Under the pieces are notes generated by a model. The model saw only the letters and a program-made list of their open reading frames with translations. It was not told where the DNA came from and searched no databases. Shown here piece by piece: positions 44,078-51,594 of a DNA stretch of 51,594 nt (position 1 is the first letter of the stretch; every line of letters starts with the position of its first letter). The DNA is from Sphaerotilus sp. (GTDB lineage: Bacteria > Pseudomonadota > Gammaproteobacteria > Burkholderiales > Burkholderiaceae_C). A program made the position numbers and the translations under genes. The stretch lies in assembly GCA_013299055.1 (NCBI GenBank), contig JAAFKB010000017.1, positions 1 to 51,594 on the forward strand, written 5' to 3'.

Positions 44078-45247
44078 ATGTCCTTGCGTTCCCCTGCCCA
44101 CGCCACGGTGGCGGCTGCCTTGCTCGCCTGCGGACTTGGCGGTTGCACGGCAGTGTCGGATTCCTTCACCTCGGGCAAGATCGACTACCGCACTGCCGCA
44201 GGCACCCCGGCCCCGACGCTGCAGGTGCCACCCGACCTGACCCAGCTGTCCAGTGACCCGCGCTACCAGCCTCCGGCGGGCGGCACGGTCAGCGCCAATG
44301 CGCTCCAGACCGCCGACACCAGCGCCACCTCGGCTACAGCGACCGCCCGTCCGGCTGCGGGAGGCGAAGAAGTCCGCATCGAACGCGCCGGCAACCAGCG
44401 CTGGCTGGTCGTGCGTCAGCCGCCTGAGCAAGTCTGGGGCACGCTGCGCAGCTTCTGGCAGGACAACGGCTTCACGCTGACCACCGACACGCCACAGCTT
44501 GGCGTGATGGAAACGGACTGGTCAGAAAACCGCGCCAGACTGCCCACCGATGTGGTCAGCCGGGTGGTGGGCAAGGTCTTCGACAAGCTGCGCGACTCGG
44601 GGGAGCGGGACCGCTATCGCACCCGCGTGGAACGCAACGGCGCCATCACCGAGATCTACATCACGCACCGTGGCGTCGAGCAGATGGGCTCGATCGACCG
44701 GGCTGGCGACACGCTGCGTTGGCAGAACCGCCCGAACGATCCGGGACTCGAAGCGGAGATGCTGGGCCGCCTGATGCTGCGCCTGTCCGGTGTGGAAGAG
44801 GCCGATCGCACTGCCACGGGCAAGGCGGTCGACAGCGCAGTGCGCACCGTCGGTGCAGCGGCATCAGCCCCCGCGCGCGCTCGGCTGCTGACCCCCGCCA
44901 CAGGCACCGCGTTGCAGATCGACGACACGCTGGAGCGCAGCTGGCGCCGTGTCGGTCTGGCGCTGGACCGCAGCGGCTTCACTGTGGAAGAACGGGACCG
45001 CAGCCAGTCGAGCTATGTGGTGCGCTACGTCGACCCCAAGCTCGCTGGCCAGGAAGACCCAGGGTTCTTTGCACGCGTATTCACCGGCGCCCGCAAGGAA
45101 GACCTGCGGGGCACACGCTACCGGCTCAAGCTGAGCGCGGACGCGGGGAATGCCAGCTCGGTGACGATACTCGACGACAAGGGCGCGGCGGCCAAGGACG
45201 ACGGCGCACGCAATATCGCGCAACTGCTTGTCAGCGAATTGCGCTGA
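44078..45247 (+). CDS. bamC: outer membrane assembly lipoprotein BamC
   Basis: A 389-residue lipoprotein of the BAM complex, which folds barrels into the outer membrane. Seen: a lipoprotein signal peptide with lipobox LGGC (about C23), an unstructured N-terminal segment with DYRTAAGTPAPTLQVPPDL, and two BamC-type helix-grip modules (about 90-190 and 270-385; NQRWLVVRQPPEQVWGTLRSFWQDNGF, then LERSWRRVGLALDRSGF). The start at 44078 was chosen because an AAAGG element precedes it; an in-frame ATG at 44063 adds five residues. It is directly downstream of dapA and ends at a strong terminator. Confidence 0.92.
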   Translation: MSLRSPAHATVAAALLACGLGGCTAVSDSFTSGKIDYRTAAGTPAPTLQVPPDLTQLSSDPRYQPPAGGTVSANALQTADTSATSATATARPAAGGEEVRIERAGNQRWLVVRQPPEQVWGTLRSFWQDNGFTLTTDTPQLGVMETDWSENRARLPTDVVSRVVGKVFDKLRDSGERDRYRTRVERNGAITEIYITHRGVEQMGSIDRAGDTLRWQNRPNDPGLEAEMLGRLMLRLSGVEEADRTATGKAVDSAVRTVGAAASAPARARLLTPATGTALQIDDTLERSWRRVGLALDRSGFTVEERDRSQSSYVVRYVDPKLAGQEDPGFFARVFTGARKEDLRGTRYRLKLSADAGNASSVTILDDKGAAAKDDGARNIAQLLVSELR

Positions 45248-45330
45248 ACCGTCACAACCCTTCCGCCTGCCGCTGGCAGTGTTCGGGAGGGTTTGCACAG
45301 TCCGGCTGCGCAGGCTTGGCCTGCACAAAT

Positions 45331-45358
45331 GAAAAAGCCGCCTTTCGGCGGCTTTTTC
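45331..45358. terminator. bidirectional rho-independent terminator
   Basis: A perfect GCCGCC/GGCGGC stem (45337-45342 and 45347-45352) with a 4-base loop is flanked by AAAAA on the left and TTTTT on the right. It terminates bamC on the plus strand and can also end the convergent Ala-rich lipoprotein gene on the minus strand. Confidence 0.92.
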
Positions 45359-45381
45359 GTGCGCAGAAGCGCAGACGTGGC

Positions 45382-45633
45382 TTACTTCGAAGCAGCAGCG
45401 TCCACAGCCGCCGAAGCGGCGCCAGCGACGGCAGCAGCAGCGCCCGAAGCAGCGTCAGCGACGGTGCCAGCAGCCGAAGCGGCAGCATCAGCCACGGCGG
45501 ATGCGGCAGGGGCCATGGCCGAGGCAGCAGCTTCCACGGCCGGAGCGGCAGCAGCAGCGACTTCTTCCTTCTTGCCACAGGCGGCCAGAGCAACAGCGGC
45601 GATCACGGCGGCCATCAGGAGCGACTTGTTCAT
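45382..45633 (-). CDS. small Ala-rich lipoprotein
   Basis: An 83-residue product. It starts MNKSLLMAAVIAAVALAACGKKEE: a lipoprotein signal peptide with lipobox LAAC (about C19). The remaining 64 residues are almost entirely Ala with Ser, Val, Asp, Glu and Thr at regular spacing, suggesting a long amphipathic helix or Lpp-like coiled coil. It should be anchored in a membrane facing the periplasm. A clear GAGGAA ribosome binding site lies before the ATG. The family is common in Burkholderiales but uncharacterised. The low-complexity sequence limits any homology call. Confidence 0.8.
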   Translation of the reverse strand: MNKSLLMAAVIAAVALAACGKKEEVAAAAAPAVEAAASAMAPAASAVADAAASAAGTVADAASGAAAAVAGAASAAVDAAASK

Positions 45634-45768
45634 GCTTTATTCCTCAGTCAAAGAGTCTAACAATTACCGGTAATTGACGGGCTCACTGACAAGCTGCATT
45701 GGAAGCATCCAGTCATCAAGCGCCTTCACGGGAGTGAAAAGCTCGAGCATTTCCATCCCCAGCCTTCC

Positions 45769-45774
45769 ATTATA
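45769..45774 (-). promoter_or_regulatory. candidate -10 box for the Ala-rich lipoprotein gene
   Basis: A perfect TATAAT on the minus strand, about 135 bases before the lipoprotein start, lies in a region noticeably richer in AT than its surroundings. No convincing -35 box is seen at 16-18 bases. If used, it gives a leader of about 130 nt. The 309 bp gap from 45634 to 45942 holds no other element I can support. Confidence 0.4.
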
Positions 45775-45942
45775 CATAACGGAACCATCTTGGCTGCTTA
45801 CAGCTCCCGGTGTGGCCGTGCGCGCCGAAGGGCAGGTGGCACACAAGAAGGTGCACCACCACGTCAGTTTCCGTGCAGACTTCATGCTACAACGGGCCCG
45901 GCATCCTCGGGCTTTCTCGCTTGCACACAAGCAGAAAGTGTG

Positions 45943-47160
45943 TCATTCGTGCGACGCACTGACCGGGTGCAACCAGCCATCGTCACACCACTGCGCCAGC
46001 AAGCCACGCAATTCCGCACTGGAGCCGACCAGCACTGCAGCCGACAGCGTGCGTGCATCGGCCAGCTGGCGCAGCACCTGGGCGTCCTCCCCGGCCGCGT
46101 GCCAGGAGTCGCCGTTCATGTAGACGTGTGCGTCGTCATAGAGCATGCAGCTGCGTGCATCCAGCACCACGCCACACCCCTCGGGCAGCGGATCGCCGAA
46201 CGCGAAGCTCACCGTCGCCTTGGGCTCGCTGAGGTACTCGCCCAGCGCCCGCTCCAGCGCCCCCGGCTCCTCCAGCACGCGGCGCAGGCCGTCGGCCGCG
46301 AAGCGGACCATGTCCGCCGGAATGCGCCCTGGCTGGGCGGTAGCCGGCTGGCCAGGATCGGCATACACGGCCGGTTGCGCGCCCGCATCGCCCTCGTCGT
46401 CCACGGCATCCGCCATGCGCAGCAGCGTCTCGCGGGCCAGCTCGGTGCGCATCGGTGCCCGAAACCCTACCGAGCACGTCATGCACTCGCCGCCCACCGC
46501 GTCACCGTCGTGCGCCCAGCCCGGTGGCAAGTAGAGCATGTCACCGGGTGACAGCACCCACTCCTGCTCCGCCACGAAGTTCTCGATGATCTTCAGCGGC
46601 AGATCGGCCCGCAGCCTGGCATCGGGCATGCGGCCAATGCGCCAACGCCGCTGCCCCTGCACCTGGACCAGGAACACATCGTAGGAATCGAAATGCGGCC
46701 CCACGCCACCGCCTTCGGCCGCCCAGGACACCATCAGGTCGTCCAGCCGCGCCTGCGGGATGAAGCGGAACTGCGCCAGCATCGCCTGCGCGGTGGGCAG
46801 GTGCAGATCCAGTCCTTGCACGAGCACCGTCCAGTCGGGTTGCTTGAGCGGTGGCAGGCGACGGCGCGCCAGCGGTCCGCGCTCCAGCTCCCACGTCTCG
46901 CACACGCCCCGGCCGCGGCGGACCACCAGCCGAGACTCGACCTCCTCGCTTTCGGCCAGCTTGAACAGCTCGGCCCGTGTCAGCGGCGGCTGCACGGAGG
47001 CAAACGCCTGCCGCACCAGCAGTGGCGTGCGCTGCCAGTGCTGCCGCATGAATTCGGAAGGACTCAGGCCACCCAGCAGCACGGCGGGCTGGTCGAGCGG
47101 CGGAACCGCGGCATCGGGGTGCCGCGACGGAGCAAGGGAAGTGCTGGAAAGAGGATTCAT
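45943..47160 (-). CDS. JmjC-type cupin, 50S ribosomal protein L16 arginine hydroxylase-like
   Basis: A 405-residue 2-oxoglutarate/Fe(II) oxygenase of the YcfD/RoxA type, which hydroxylates an arginine of ribosomal protein L16 in E. coli. Seen: the iron-binding pair HFD in GGGVGPHFDSYDVFLVQ (about H156, D158), the third ligand His in LPPGWAHDG (about H217), and a C-terminal dimerisation/winged-helix part with a degenerate tail. The N-terminal 25 residues are low in structure. Length is a little above the E. coli protein. It is transcribed toward the lipoprotein gene and is divergent from the slyD-like gene. Confidence 0.9.
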   Translation of the reverse strand: MNPLSSTSLAPSRHPDAAVPPLDQPAVLLGGLSPSEFMRQHWQRTPLLVRQAFASVQPPLTRAELFKLAESEEVESRLVVRRGRGVCETWELERGPLARRRLPPLKQPDWTVLVQGLDLHLPTAQAMLAQFRFIPQARLDDLMVSWAAEGGGVGPHFDSYDVFLVQVQGQRRWRIGRMPDARLRADLPLKIIENFVAEQEWVLSPGDMLYLPPGWAHDGDAVGGECMTCSVGFRAPMRTELARETLLRMADAVDDEGDAGAQPAVYADPGQPATAQPGRIPADMVRFAADGLRRVLEEPGALERALGEYLSEPKATVSFAFGDPLPEGCGVVLDARSCMLYDDAHVYMNGDSWHAAGEDAQVLRQLADARTLSAAVLVGSSAELRGLLAQWCDDGWLHPVSASHE

Positions 47161-47222
47161 CCCGGCATTGTGCCGGCCCGCCCGCCACCGCTCGCGGGCG
47201 CGGGGGGACGCGCGCGCATGCG

Positions 47223-47762
47223 ATGATGTCGCCCATGCACATTTCAGCCCCTTGCGTCGTCAGCCTGACCTGGCGACTCGAAGACGCCCACGGCCAACTG
47301 ATCGACGATCTTGGCGAGCCTGTCGAATTCTTCTTTGGTGGCGACGACCTGTTCGCCAAGGTCGAGGAAGTCCTGACCAGCCAGGGCGTCGGATACCAGA
47401 ACACGCTCCACCTGGAACCCGAGCACGCCTTCGGCGACTACCACGCCGAGCTGGTGTTCTTCGAAGAACGCAGCATCTTCCCGGACGAGGTGACGGCCGG
47501 CATGCAGTTCGAGGGGCCGCCCGATGGCAGCGTCACGCCCGACATGCCCACCGACGTCATCTACACCGTCACCGAGGTCTACGACACCCATGTCGTCCTG
47601 GACGGCAACCACCCGCTGGCCGGTGTGGCCCTGGTGCTGCAGCTGGAAGTCTGCGGTGTGCGCGAAGCCACCGACGAGGAAATCGCCCAAGGCAGCGTCG
47701 GTGACGGCGCGGGCGAGGGTGGCCTGTTCAGCGTCGTGCCACCGGGCGCCACGCTGCACTGA
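47223..47762 (+). CDS. SlyD-like FKBP-type peptidyl-prolyl isomerase
   Basis: A 179-residue protein. It starts with a PCVVSLTWRLEDAHGQLID strand set, then an FKBP domain interrupted by an inserted chaperone flap (about residues 75-130, with DEVTAGMQFEGPP). The general pattern (GVGYQNTLHLEPEHAFGDY, NHPLAGVALVLQLEV) is SlyD-type: isomerisation of prolyl bonds and chaperoning of unfolded proteins. It lacks the His/Cys-rich metal-binding tail of E. coli SlyD, so a metallochaperone role is less likely. ATG codons at 47226 and 47235 are alternative starts. It converges with dut across 23 bp. Confidence 0.88.
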   Translation: MMSPMHISAPCVVSLTWRLEDAHGQLIDDLGEPVEFFFGGDDLFAKVEEVLTSQGVGYQNTLHLEPEHAFGDYHAELVFFEERSIFPDEVTAGMQFEGPPDGSVTPDMPTDVIYTVTEVYDTHVVLDGNHPLAGVALVLQLEVCGVREATDEEIAQGSVGDGAGEGGLFSVVPPGATLH

Positions 47763-47785
47763 CGCCCTCCCCCGCGCCGCGATGT

Positions 47786-48268
47786 TCAGGCGGCGCCGGA
47801 CGACACCCCGGTCGAGCCGAAACCGCCCTGCCCGCGCACGCTGGTGGCGGTGAACTGCTCGACCACCACCAGCTGTGGCCGCAGGATCGGCAGGAACAGC
47901 ATCTGCGCGATGCGGTCGCCCGGCTGGATGACGATCGGCTCGCCGCCCGCGTTGCGGTTCCAGACGCTCACATAGCACTGGGCCATGTAGTCCGCATCAA
48001 TCACCCCGATGCTGTTGCCCAGGATCAGTCCCTTCTTGTGGCCCAGCCCCGAGCGCGGCACGATCACCGCGCAGAACCCGTCGCTGTCCATGTGCAGCGC
48101 CAGCCCGGTCGGCACGAGCTGTGCAGCGGCTTGCGGGAGGATCTCCAGCGGGGCGTCCAGGCAGGCCATCAGGTCGATGCCCGCTGCCTGGTCACTCTGG
48201 TAGCGCGGCAGCCCCCAGGTGTGCAGCCGCACATCCAGCACCTTCACCTCGACACACGGCGCCAGCAC
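47786..48268 (-). CDS. dut: deoxyuridine 5'-triphosphate nucleotidohydrolase
   Basis: A 160-residue trimeric dUTPase that hydrolyses dUTP to dUMP, keeping uracil out of DNA and feeding thymidylate synthesis. Seen: motif 1 AAGIDLMACLDAP, motif 2 PRSGLGHKKG, motif 3 GVIDADYMAQCYV, motif 4 PGDRIAQMLFLPI and the C-terminal P-loop-like motif 5 RGQGGFGSTG. All five motifs are present. The start is uncertain: GTG at 48268 was chosen because it lies just after the stop of the upstream gene and gives a usual length; a GTG at 48247 is also possible. It is probably coupled to the upstream GlcG-like gene. Confidence 0.92.
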   Translation of the reverse strand: MLAPCVEVKVLDVRLHTWGLPRYQSDQAAGIDLMACLDAPLEILPQAAAQLVPTGLALHMDSDGFCAVIVPRSGLGHKKGLILGNSIGVIDADYMAQCYVSVWNRNAGGEPIVIQPGDRIAQMLFLPILRPQLVVVEQFTATSVRGQGGFGSTGVSSGAA

Positions 48269-48272
48269 CTCC

Positions 48273-48686
48273 TCAGCCCCCCACCGCCAGTGCCGCGATG
48301 CCGGCACGGGCGACCTGCGCATCCTCGCTGGACTTGACGCCACTGACACCGACCGCTCCGACACACACCCCTTGCACCACGATCGGCACGCCCCCCTCCA
48401 GCAGCCCCTCGACCAGCGGCGCACTCAGGAAGGACACGCGGCCCTGGTTGATCATCTCCTCGTAGACACGCGACTCACGCTGGCCCAGCGCGGCGGTGTG
48501 TGCCTTGGCGGGGGCGATGTGGGCGGACAGCGGTGCGGCGCCATCCAGCCGCTGCAGCCACAGCAGATGGCCCCCATCGTCCACGATGGCGATGGTCACC
48601 GCCCACTGGTTGCGCAAGGCTTCGGCTTCGGCGGCCTGGGCGATGCGACGGGTGTCGTCCAGCGTCAGCACGGGTTTTGTCTTCAT
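48273..48686 (-). CDS. GlcG/HbpS family heme-binding-like protein
   Basis: A 137-residue protein of the GlcG/HbpS (DUF336) family, small PAS-like folds some of which bind heme. Seen: TLDDTRRIAQAAEAEAL, the core AIVDDGGHLLWLQRLDGAAPLSAHIAPAKAHTA and GGVPIVVQGVCVGAVGVSGVKSSEDAQVA. The ATG at 48686 has an AGGA element eight bases upstream; a longer frame to 48743 is open but lacks a family-like N terminus. No signal peptide. The stop lies next to the dut start, so the two are likely translated together. Function is unknown. Confidence 0.85.
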   Translation of the reverse strand: MKTKPVLTLDDTRRIAQAAEAEALRNQWAVTIAIVDDGGHLLWLQRLDGAAPLSAHIAPAKAHTAALGQRESRVYEEMINQGRVSFLSAPLVEGLLEGGVPIVVQGVCVGAVGVSGVKSSEDAQVARAGIAALAVGG

Positions 48687-48760
48687 GGAAACGGTCCTGT
48701 CGAGTAACACGAAACCCAGCACTTTACCCGCAGTGACGGGCAAGGGTGCAGGCGTGGTGC

Positions 48761-50917
48761 TCAGTACTCGTCGCCGTAGCTGCCGGGCGCCAGATTCTCG
48801 AACTTGGTCAGCGGCTTCATGAAGGCCAGCTTCACCGTGCCGACCGGGCCGTTACGCTGCTTGCCGATCACGATCTCGGCGACACCGGGTTCCTTGGACT
48901 CCTTGTTGTAGTAATCATCTCTATAGATGAACATGATCACATCTGCGTCCTGCTCGATTGCTCCTGATTCACGAAGATCGCTCATCATCGGCCGCTTGTC
49001 GGTGCGGGTTTCCACTGAGCGATTGAGCTGCGACAGCGCGATCACAGGGCACTGCAGCTCCTTGGCCAGCGCCTTCAGCCCCCGCGAGATTTCACTGATT
49101 TCGGTCGCCCGGTTCTCGCCGCTGCTGGAGCCGGAGCCGCTCATGAGCTGCAGGTAGTCCACCACGATCAGCCCGAGTTGCCCGAACTGCCGCGCCTGCC
49201 GCCGCGCCCGCGCACGGACTTCACCCGGTGTCAGCGCGGGCGTTTCGTCGATGAACAGGTGAACGCCGTGCAGCAGGTCCAGCACCTCGGATAACCGACC
49301 CCACTCGTCGTCGTTCAGCGCCCCGGTGCGCAGGTGCTGCTGGTCGATGCGCCCGAGCGAGCCGACCATCCGCAGCGCCAGCTGGGACGCGCCCATTTCC
49401 ATCGAGAACACGACGACCGGCTTGCGCTCCTTGACGGCGACGTGTTCGGCGATGTTGAGCGCGAAAGCCGTGTTGTGGGTGACGATGTCCTGATCGGTGA
49501 TGTACAGCCGGTCGGGGTGGCTGACGGAGATGCATTGGCAGGCTGTCTCGCGAGTCGCCTCGATCGAGGTGATGGTCAGCCGCTGCACCGACGGGGTGAT
49601 CTGGCAAACCACGGTGTTCGACTCCCGCTTGATGGCACACCAGCCACCCAACGAGCGCACCAATTCGGCGACATCGGCCGCCAACATCTGGCTACCAACC
49701 GACAACTTGACCGGTTCAGCACCGACCCGAACACGGTCCGATCCGATAGGCAAGCCACACAGCAAGCCCTGTATCAGTTCCGAGCGAACAGACCTGCGTG
49801 CCTCCAGATATGCACGGGGAATGCGGGCCACATGCCCTGCCGCAACCTGCCGTCCCAGGCGGTATGGTGCTGGTGTCATTCCATCGGACCGCCCGAATTC
49901 ACCACTGGCACATTCGATCCACCAATGTTCCGGCCCATGGTCCTTCAACCCGAATATCAAATCCCGGGTAGAGAAAATCCTGGGTGTGCTGTCTGCCGAG
50001 GTGGAAACACGCCAGAGATGCTCCGCACAGCACTCGGTCGATCGACCATCCGACAACGTGATTCGGTAGACCTGACGAACACCCTGCGGGTAGACACCCG
50101 TGACGATCGATGGCCGGCCATCCACCGACGCCAGCGCGTCACCCACCGCCAATTCACCCATCGCCTTCCAGCCACCACGGGTGCGCACCCGGGCATCCAG
50201 CGGCTGCGCCTTGCCCATCGAGGGCCGCGCCGCCAGGATGATCAGATCCCCGCCCTGAAACCCTGCCGTCATCCGGTCCAGGTCGATGAAGCCGCTCGGC
50301 ACGCCGGTCACGTCACCCGCGCCACTGTCGGCGAGTTCCTGCACCCGGTCGATCAGCGACACCACGAGGTTGTCGAGCGAATGGAAGCCCTGCTTGTTGC
50401 GCGAGCCTTCTTCGCCGATCTTGAAGATCTTGCTCTCGGCCTCGTCGAGGATGATCGACACCGGCGTGCCCTGCGGGTTCAGCGCCTTGGTGGCGATCTC
50501 GTCGCTGGTCTCCACCAGCTTGCGCAGGATGGCGCGCTCGCGGACGATCTCCGCGTAGCGGCGCAAGTTGGCCGCACCAGGCACGCTGTTGGCCAGGGCA
50601 TTCAGGTAGCCCAGGCCGCCCACGTCATCCGACTTGCCCAGGCTCTGCAGGTGCTCGAAGACCGTGATCACGTCGGCGGGCTTGTTGCCGCTGATCAGGG
50701 CCATGATCGCCGCATAGATCAGCTTGTGCTCGTAGCGGTAGAAGTCGTTGTCGGTGAGCAGGTCGCCCGCACGGTCGGATGCGCTGTTGTCGAGCAGCAA
50801 GCCGCCCAGCACGCTTTGCTCCGCTTCGACCGAGTGGGGAGGCACGCGCAGGCGCGCCACCTCGTCGTCACCACCTCGGGAGGTGGGCATCATGGATCCA
50901 GATGACAGAGAGGACAT
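48761..50917 (-). CDS. dnaB: replicative DNA helicase DnaB precursor, with intein
   Basis: A 718-residue precursor. The host protein is the hexameric helicase that unwinds DNA at the replication fork. Its N-terminal domain (about residues 27-130, VPPHSVEAEQSVLGGLLLDN) and RecA-like C-terminal domain (LSQLNRSVETR, DLRESGAIEQDADVIMF) are complete and give about 472 residues after splicing. The Walker A motif ARPSMGKTAF is split between Lys and Thr by an in-frame intein (residues 237-482), so the helicase is inactive until splicing. The start at 50917 was chosen; ATG codons at about 50893 and 50890 are alternatives. It follows rplI, from which a terminator separates it. Confidence 0.95.
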   Translation of the reverse strand: MSSLSSGSMMPTSRGGDDEVARLRVPPHSVEAEQSVLGGLLLDNSASDRAGDLLTDNDFYRYEHKLIYAAIMALISGNKPADVITVFEHLQSLGKSDDVGGLGYLNALANSVPGAANLRRYAEIVRERAILRKLVETSDEIATKALNPQGTPVSIILDEAESKIFKIGEEGSRNKQGFHSLDNLVVSLIDRVQELADSGAGDVTGVPSGFIDLDRMTAGFQGGDLIILAARPSMGKAQPLDARVRTRGGWKAMGELAVGDALASVDGRPSIVTGVYPQGVRQVYRITLSDGRSTECCAEHLWRVSTSADSTPRIFSTRDLIFGLKDHGPEHWWIECASGEFGRSDGMTPAPYRLGRQVAAGHVARIPRAYLEARRSVRSELIQGLLCGLPIGSDRVRVGAEPVKLSVGSQMLAADVAELVRSLGGWCAIKRESNTVVCQITPSVQRLTITSIEATRETACQCISVSHPDRLYITDQDIVTHNTAFALNIAEHVAVKERKPVVVFSMEMGASQLALRMVGSLGRIDQQHLRTGALNDDEWGRLSEVLDLLHGVHLFIDETPALTPGEVRARARRQARQFGQLGLIVVDYLQLMSGSGSSSGENRATEISEISRGLKALAKELQCPVIALSQLNRSVETRTDKRPMMSDLRESGAIEQDADVIMFIYRDDYYNKESKEPGVAEIVIGKQRNGPVGTVKLAFMKPLTKFENLAPGSYGDEY
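49472..50209 (-). mobile_element. class 3-type intein in DnaB (Ala1, degenerate homing endonuclease)
   Basis: A 246-residue insertion begins with Ala (AQPLDARVRTRGGWKAMGELAVGDAL) instead of Cys or Ser and ends IVTHN, with Thr as the +1 extein residue. The non-canonical class 3 signature is visible: Trp in block B (HLW, about W66), Cys in block F (QCISV, about C226) and Thr before the terminal His-Asn (about T244). The middle retains RSELIQGLL and VAELVRSLGGW, which resemble one LAGLIDADG half-domain, but the acidic motif is replaced (GLLCGLP). The homing endonuclease is therefore probably dead, and the intein is shorter than endonuclease-bearing relatives. Base composition is less GC-rich than the flanking dnaB exteins. 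Confidence 0.9.
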
Positions 50918-50977
50918 CGTTCGATGATAGGTCGGCAAGCGGGCCAAGGACAGAGGACAGCACAGGCGTGCCCCCAT

Positions 50978-51003
50978 GAAAAAAGCCGGCGAAAGCCGGC
51001 CTT
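50978..51003 (-). terminator. rho-independent terminator downstream of rplI
   Basis: GCCGGC arms (50985-50990 and 50995-51000) around a 4-base loop are followed on the minus strand by a run of six T. It lies 47 bp after the rplI stop and 61 bp before the dnaB start, so dnaB probably has its own promoter or relies on read-through. Confidence 0.9.
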
Positions 51004-51049
51004 CTGGGCGCACCGTGGCAAGCACGGCGCGGGTGTGACTGCGCGTGTG

Positions 51050-51502
51050 TCAGTCTGCCGCAGCGACGACCGCCACGGTCACGTCGACCACCACGTCATG
51101 GTGCAGCGCCACCGCCACAGCCTGCGAGCCCACGATCTTCAGCGGACCATTGGGCATGCGGACCTGGGCCTTGGCGACGGTGAAACCCGCCGCCTTGAGG
51201 GCTTCGGCCACGTCGGCGTTGGTGACGGATCCGAACAGGCGACCATCCACACCGGCCTTCTGGGCGATGGTGAGGGTCTTGCCAGCCAGCTTCTCGCCTT
51301 CAGCCTGTGCGGCAGCCAGCTTGTCGGTCAGCACTTTTTCGAGTTCGGCACGGCGGACTTCGAATTCCTTGAGGGCCTTTTCGGTGGCGCGGCGTGCGGC
51401 ACCCTTGGGGATCAGGAAATTGCGGGCGTAGCCGTCCTTGACCTTGACCACGTCACCCAGGGTACCCAGGTTGGCCACTTTTTCGAGCAGGATCACTTGC
51501 AT
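51050..51502 (-). CDS. rplI: 50S ribosomal protein L9
   Basis: A 150-residue two-domain ribosomal protein that binds 23S rRNA. Seen: the N-terminal domain ([36 protein letters not shown]), the long connecting helix rich in Glu, Ala and Lys, and the C-terminal domain ([17 protein letters not shown]). The ATG at 51502 has a strong GAGGAG ribosome binding site and lies 10 bp after rpsR. This is the usual rpsF-(priB)-rpsR-rplI ribosomal operon. Confidence 0.97.
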   Translation of the reverse strand: MQVILLEKVANLGTLGDVVKVKDGYARNFLIPKGAARRATEKALKEFEVRRAELEKVLTDKLAAAQAEGEKLAGKTLTIAQKAGVDGRLFGSVTNADVAEALKAAGFTVAKAQVRMPNGPLKIVGSQAVAVALHHDVVVDVTVAVVAAAD

Positions 51503-51512
51503 ACCGGACTCC

Positions 51513-51594
51513 TCAGACCTTGTGCTGGTCGCTGTACGGCAGCATCGCGAGGAAGCGCGCACGCTTGATCGCGGTGGTCAGCTGACGCTGGTAG
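51513..51594 (-). CDS. rpsR: 30S ribosomal protein S18, C-terminal fragment
   Basis: The last 26 codons of the gene read [20 protein letters not shown] and then SDQHKV before the TGA at 51513-51515. This is the conserved C terminus of S18, which binds the central domain of 16S rRNA with S6. The gene runs off the window at 51594. Confidence 0.95.
   Translation of the reverse strand, partial: YQRQLTTAIKRARFLAMLPYSDQHKV

Noticed and set aside
45664-45930. An 88-codon minus-strand frame in the gap upstream of the lipoprotein gene
   Set aside because: Part of it looks protein-like (GRLGMEMLELFTPVKALDDW), but there is no ribosome binding site, no family match, and a TATAAT box lies inside it; more likely leader/promoter DNA.

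Overview
This is a high-GC, gene-dense bacterial chromosome segment. Gene content and order (pepA divergent from lptFG, dapA-bamC, rpsR-rplI-dnaB, parC/parE, an 'alternative-type' oxepin-CoA hydrolase cluster, ComEC, DsbB) point to a betaproteobacterium of the order Burkholderiales, most like the Sphaerotilus/Leptothrix/Rubrivivax group. The placement is inferred from protein family resemblance and not from a marker search. I saw no rRNA, tRNA, IS element, prophage or CRISPR array.

Layout. 1-2434 (minus): start of an ABC transporter substrate-binding protein, then pepA-holC-small protein. 2463-7229 (plus): lptF, lptG, a CbiX-like chelatase, a CysB-type LysR regulator and a methionine-type aminotransferase. 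7260-10696 (plus): a palindromic operator-like site followed by an acyl-CoA-type cluster (crotonase, histidine phosphatase, Crp/Fnr regulator, phosphotransferase-family protein). 10686-24335 (minus): a tight run of seven genes headed by comEC and holding two circularly permuted ATP-grasp modules, two alpha-E modules and three transglutaminase-like proteins, plus one unknown gene. 24451-27838 (plus): ridA-family, dsbB, a divergent GspE/PilB-like ATPase and a GspL/PilM-like protein. 27784-41160 (minus): a QseC-type two-component pair, a possible small RNA, parC, a one-TM protein, two exported proteins with similar structured leaders, a NarL-type two-component pair coupled to an MscS-like channel gene, and parE. 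41225-45247 (plus): MFS transporter, a 42-residue protein, methyltransferase, dapA, bamC. 45382-51594: Ala-rich lipoprotein, cupin-type ribosomal oxygenase, SlyD-like isomerase, dut, GlcG-like protein, dnaB interrupted by a class 3-type intein, rplI and the end of rpsR.

How the genes work together. Much of the window is housekeeping: LPS export, lysine/peptidoglycan precursor synthesis, outer-membrane assembly, chromosome decatenation and replication. The accessory interest lies in (1) the comEC/ATP-grasp/alpha-E/transglutaminase operon, a presumed peptide-ligation and peptide-processing system; (2) a 246-residue Ala1 intein in the DnaB P-loop whose endonuclease appears to have decayed; (3) an orphan secretion-type ATPase with a PilM/GspL-like partner; and (4) a pair of similar leader hairpins with a compensatory base-pair change in front of two exported-protein genes. 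Item 4 is the most likely undescribed element.
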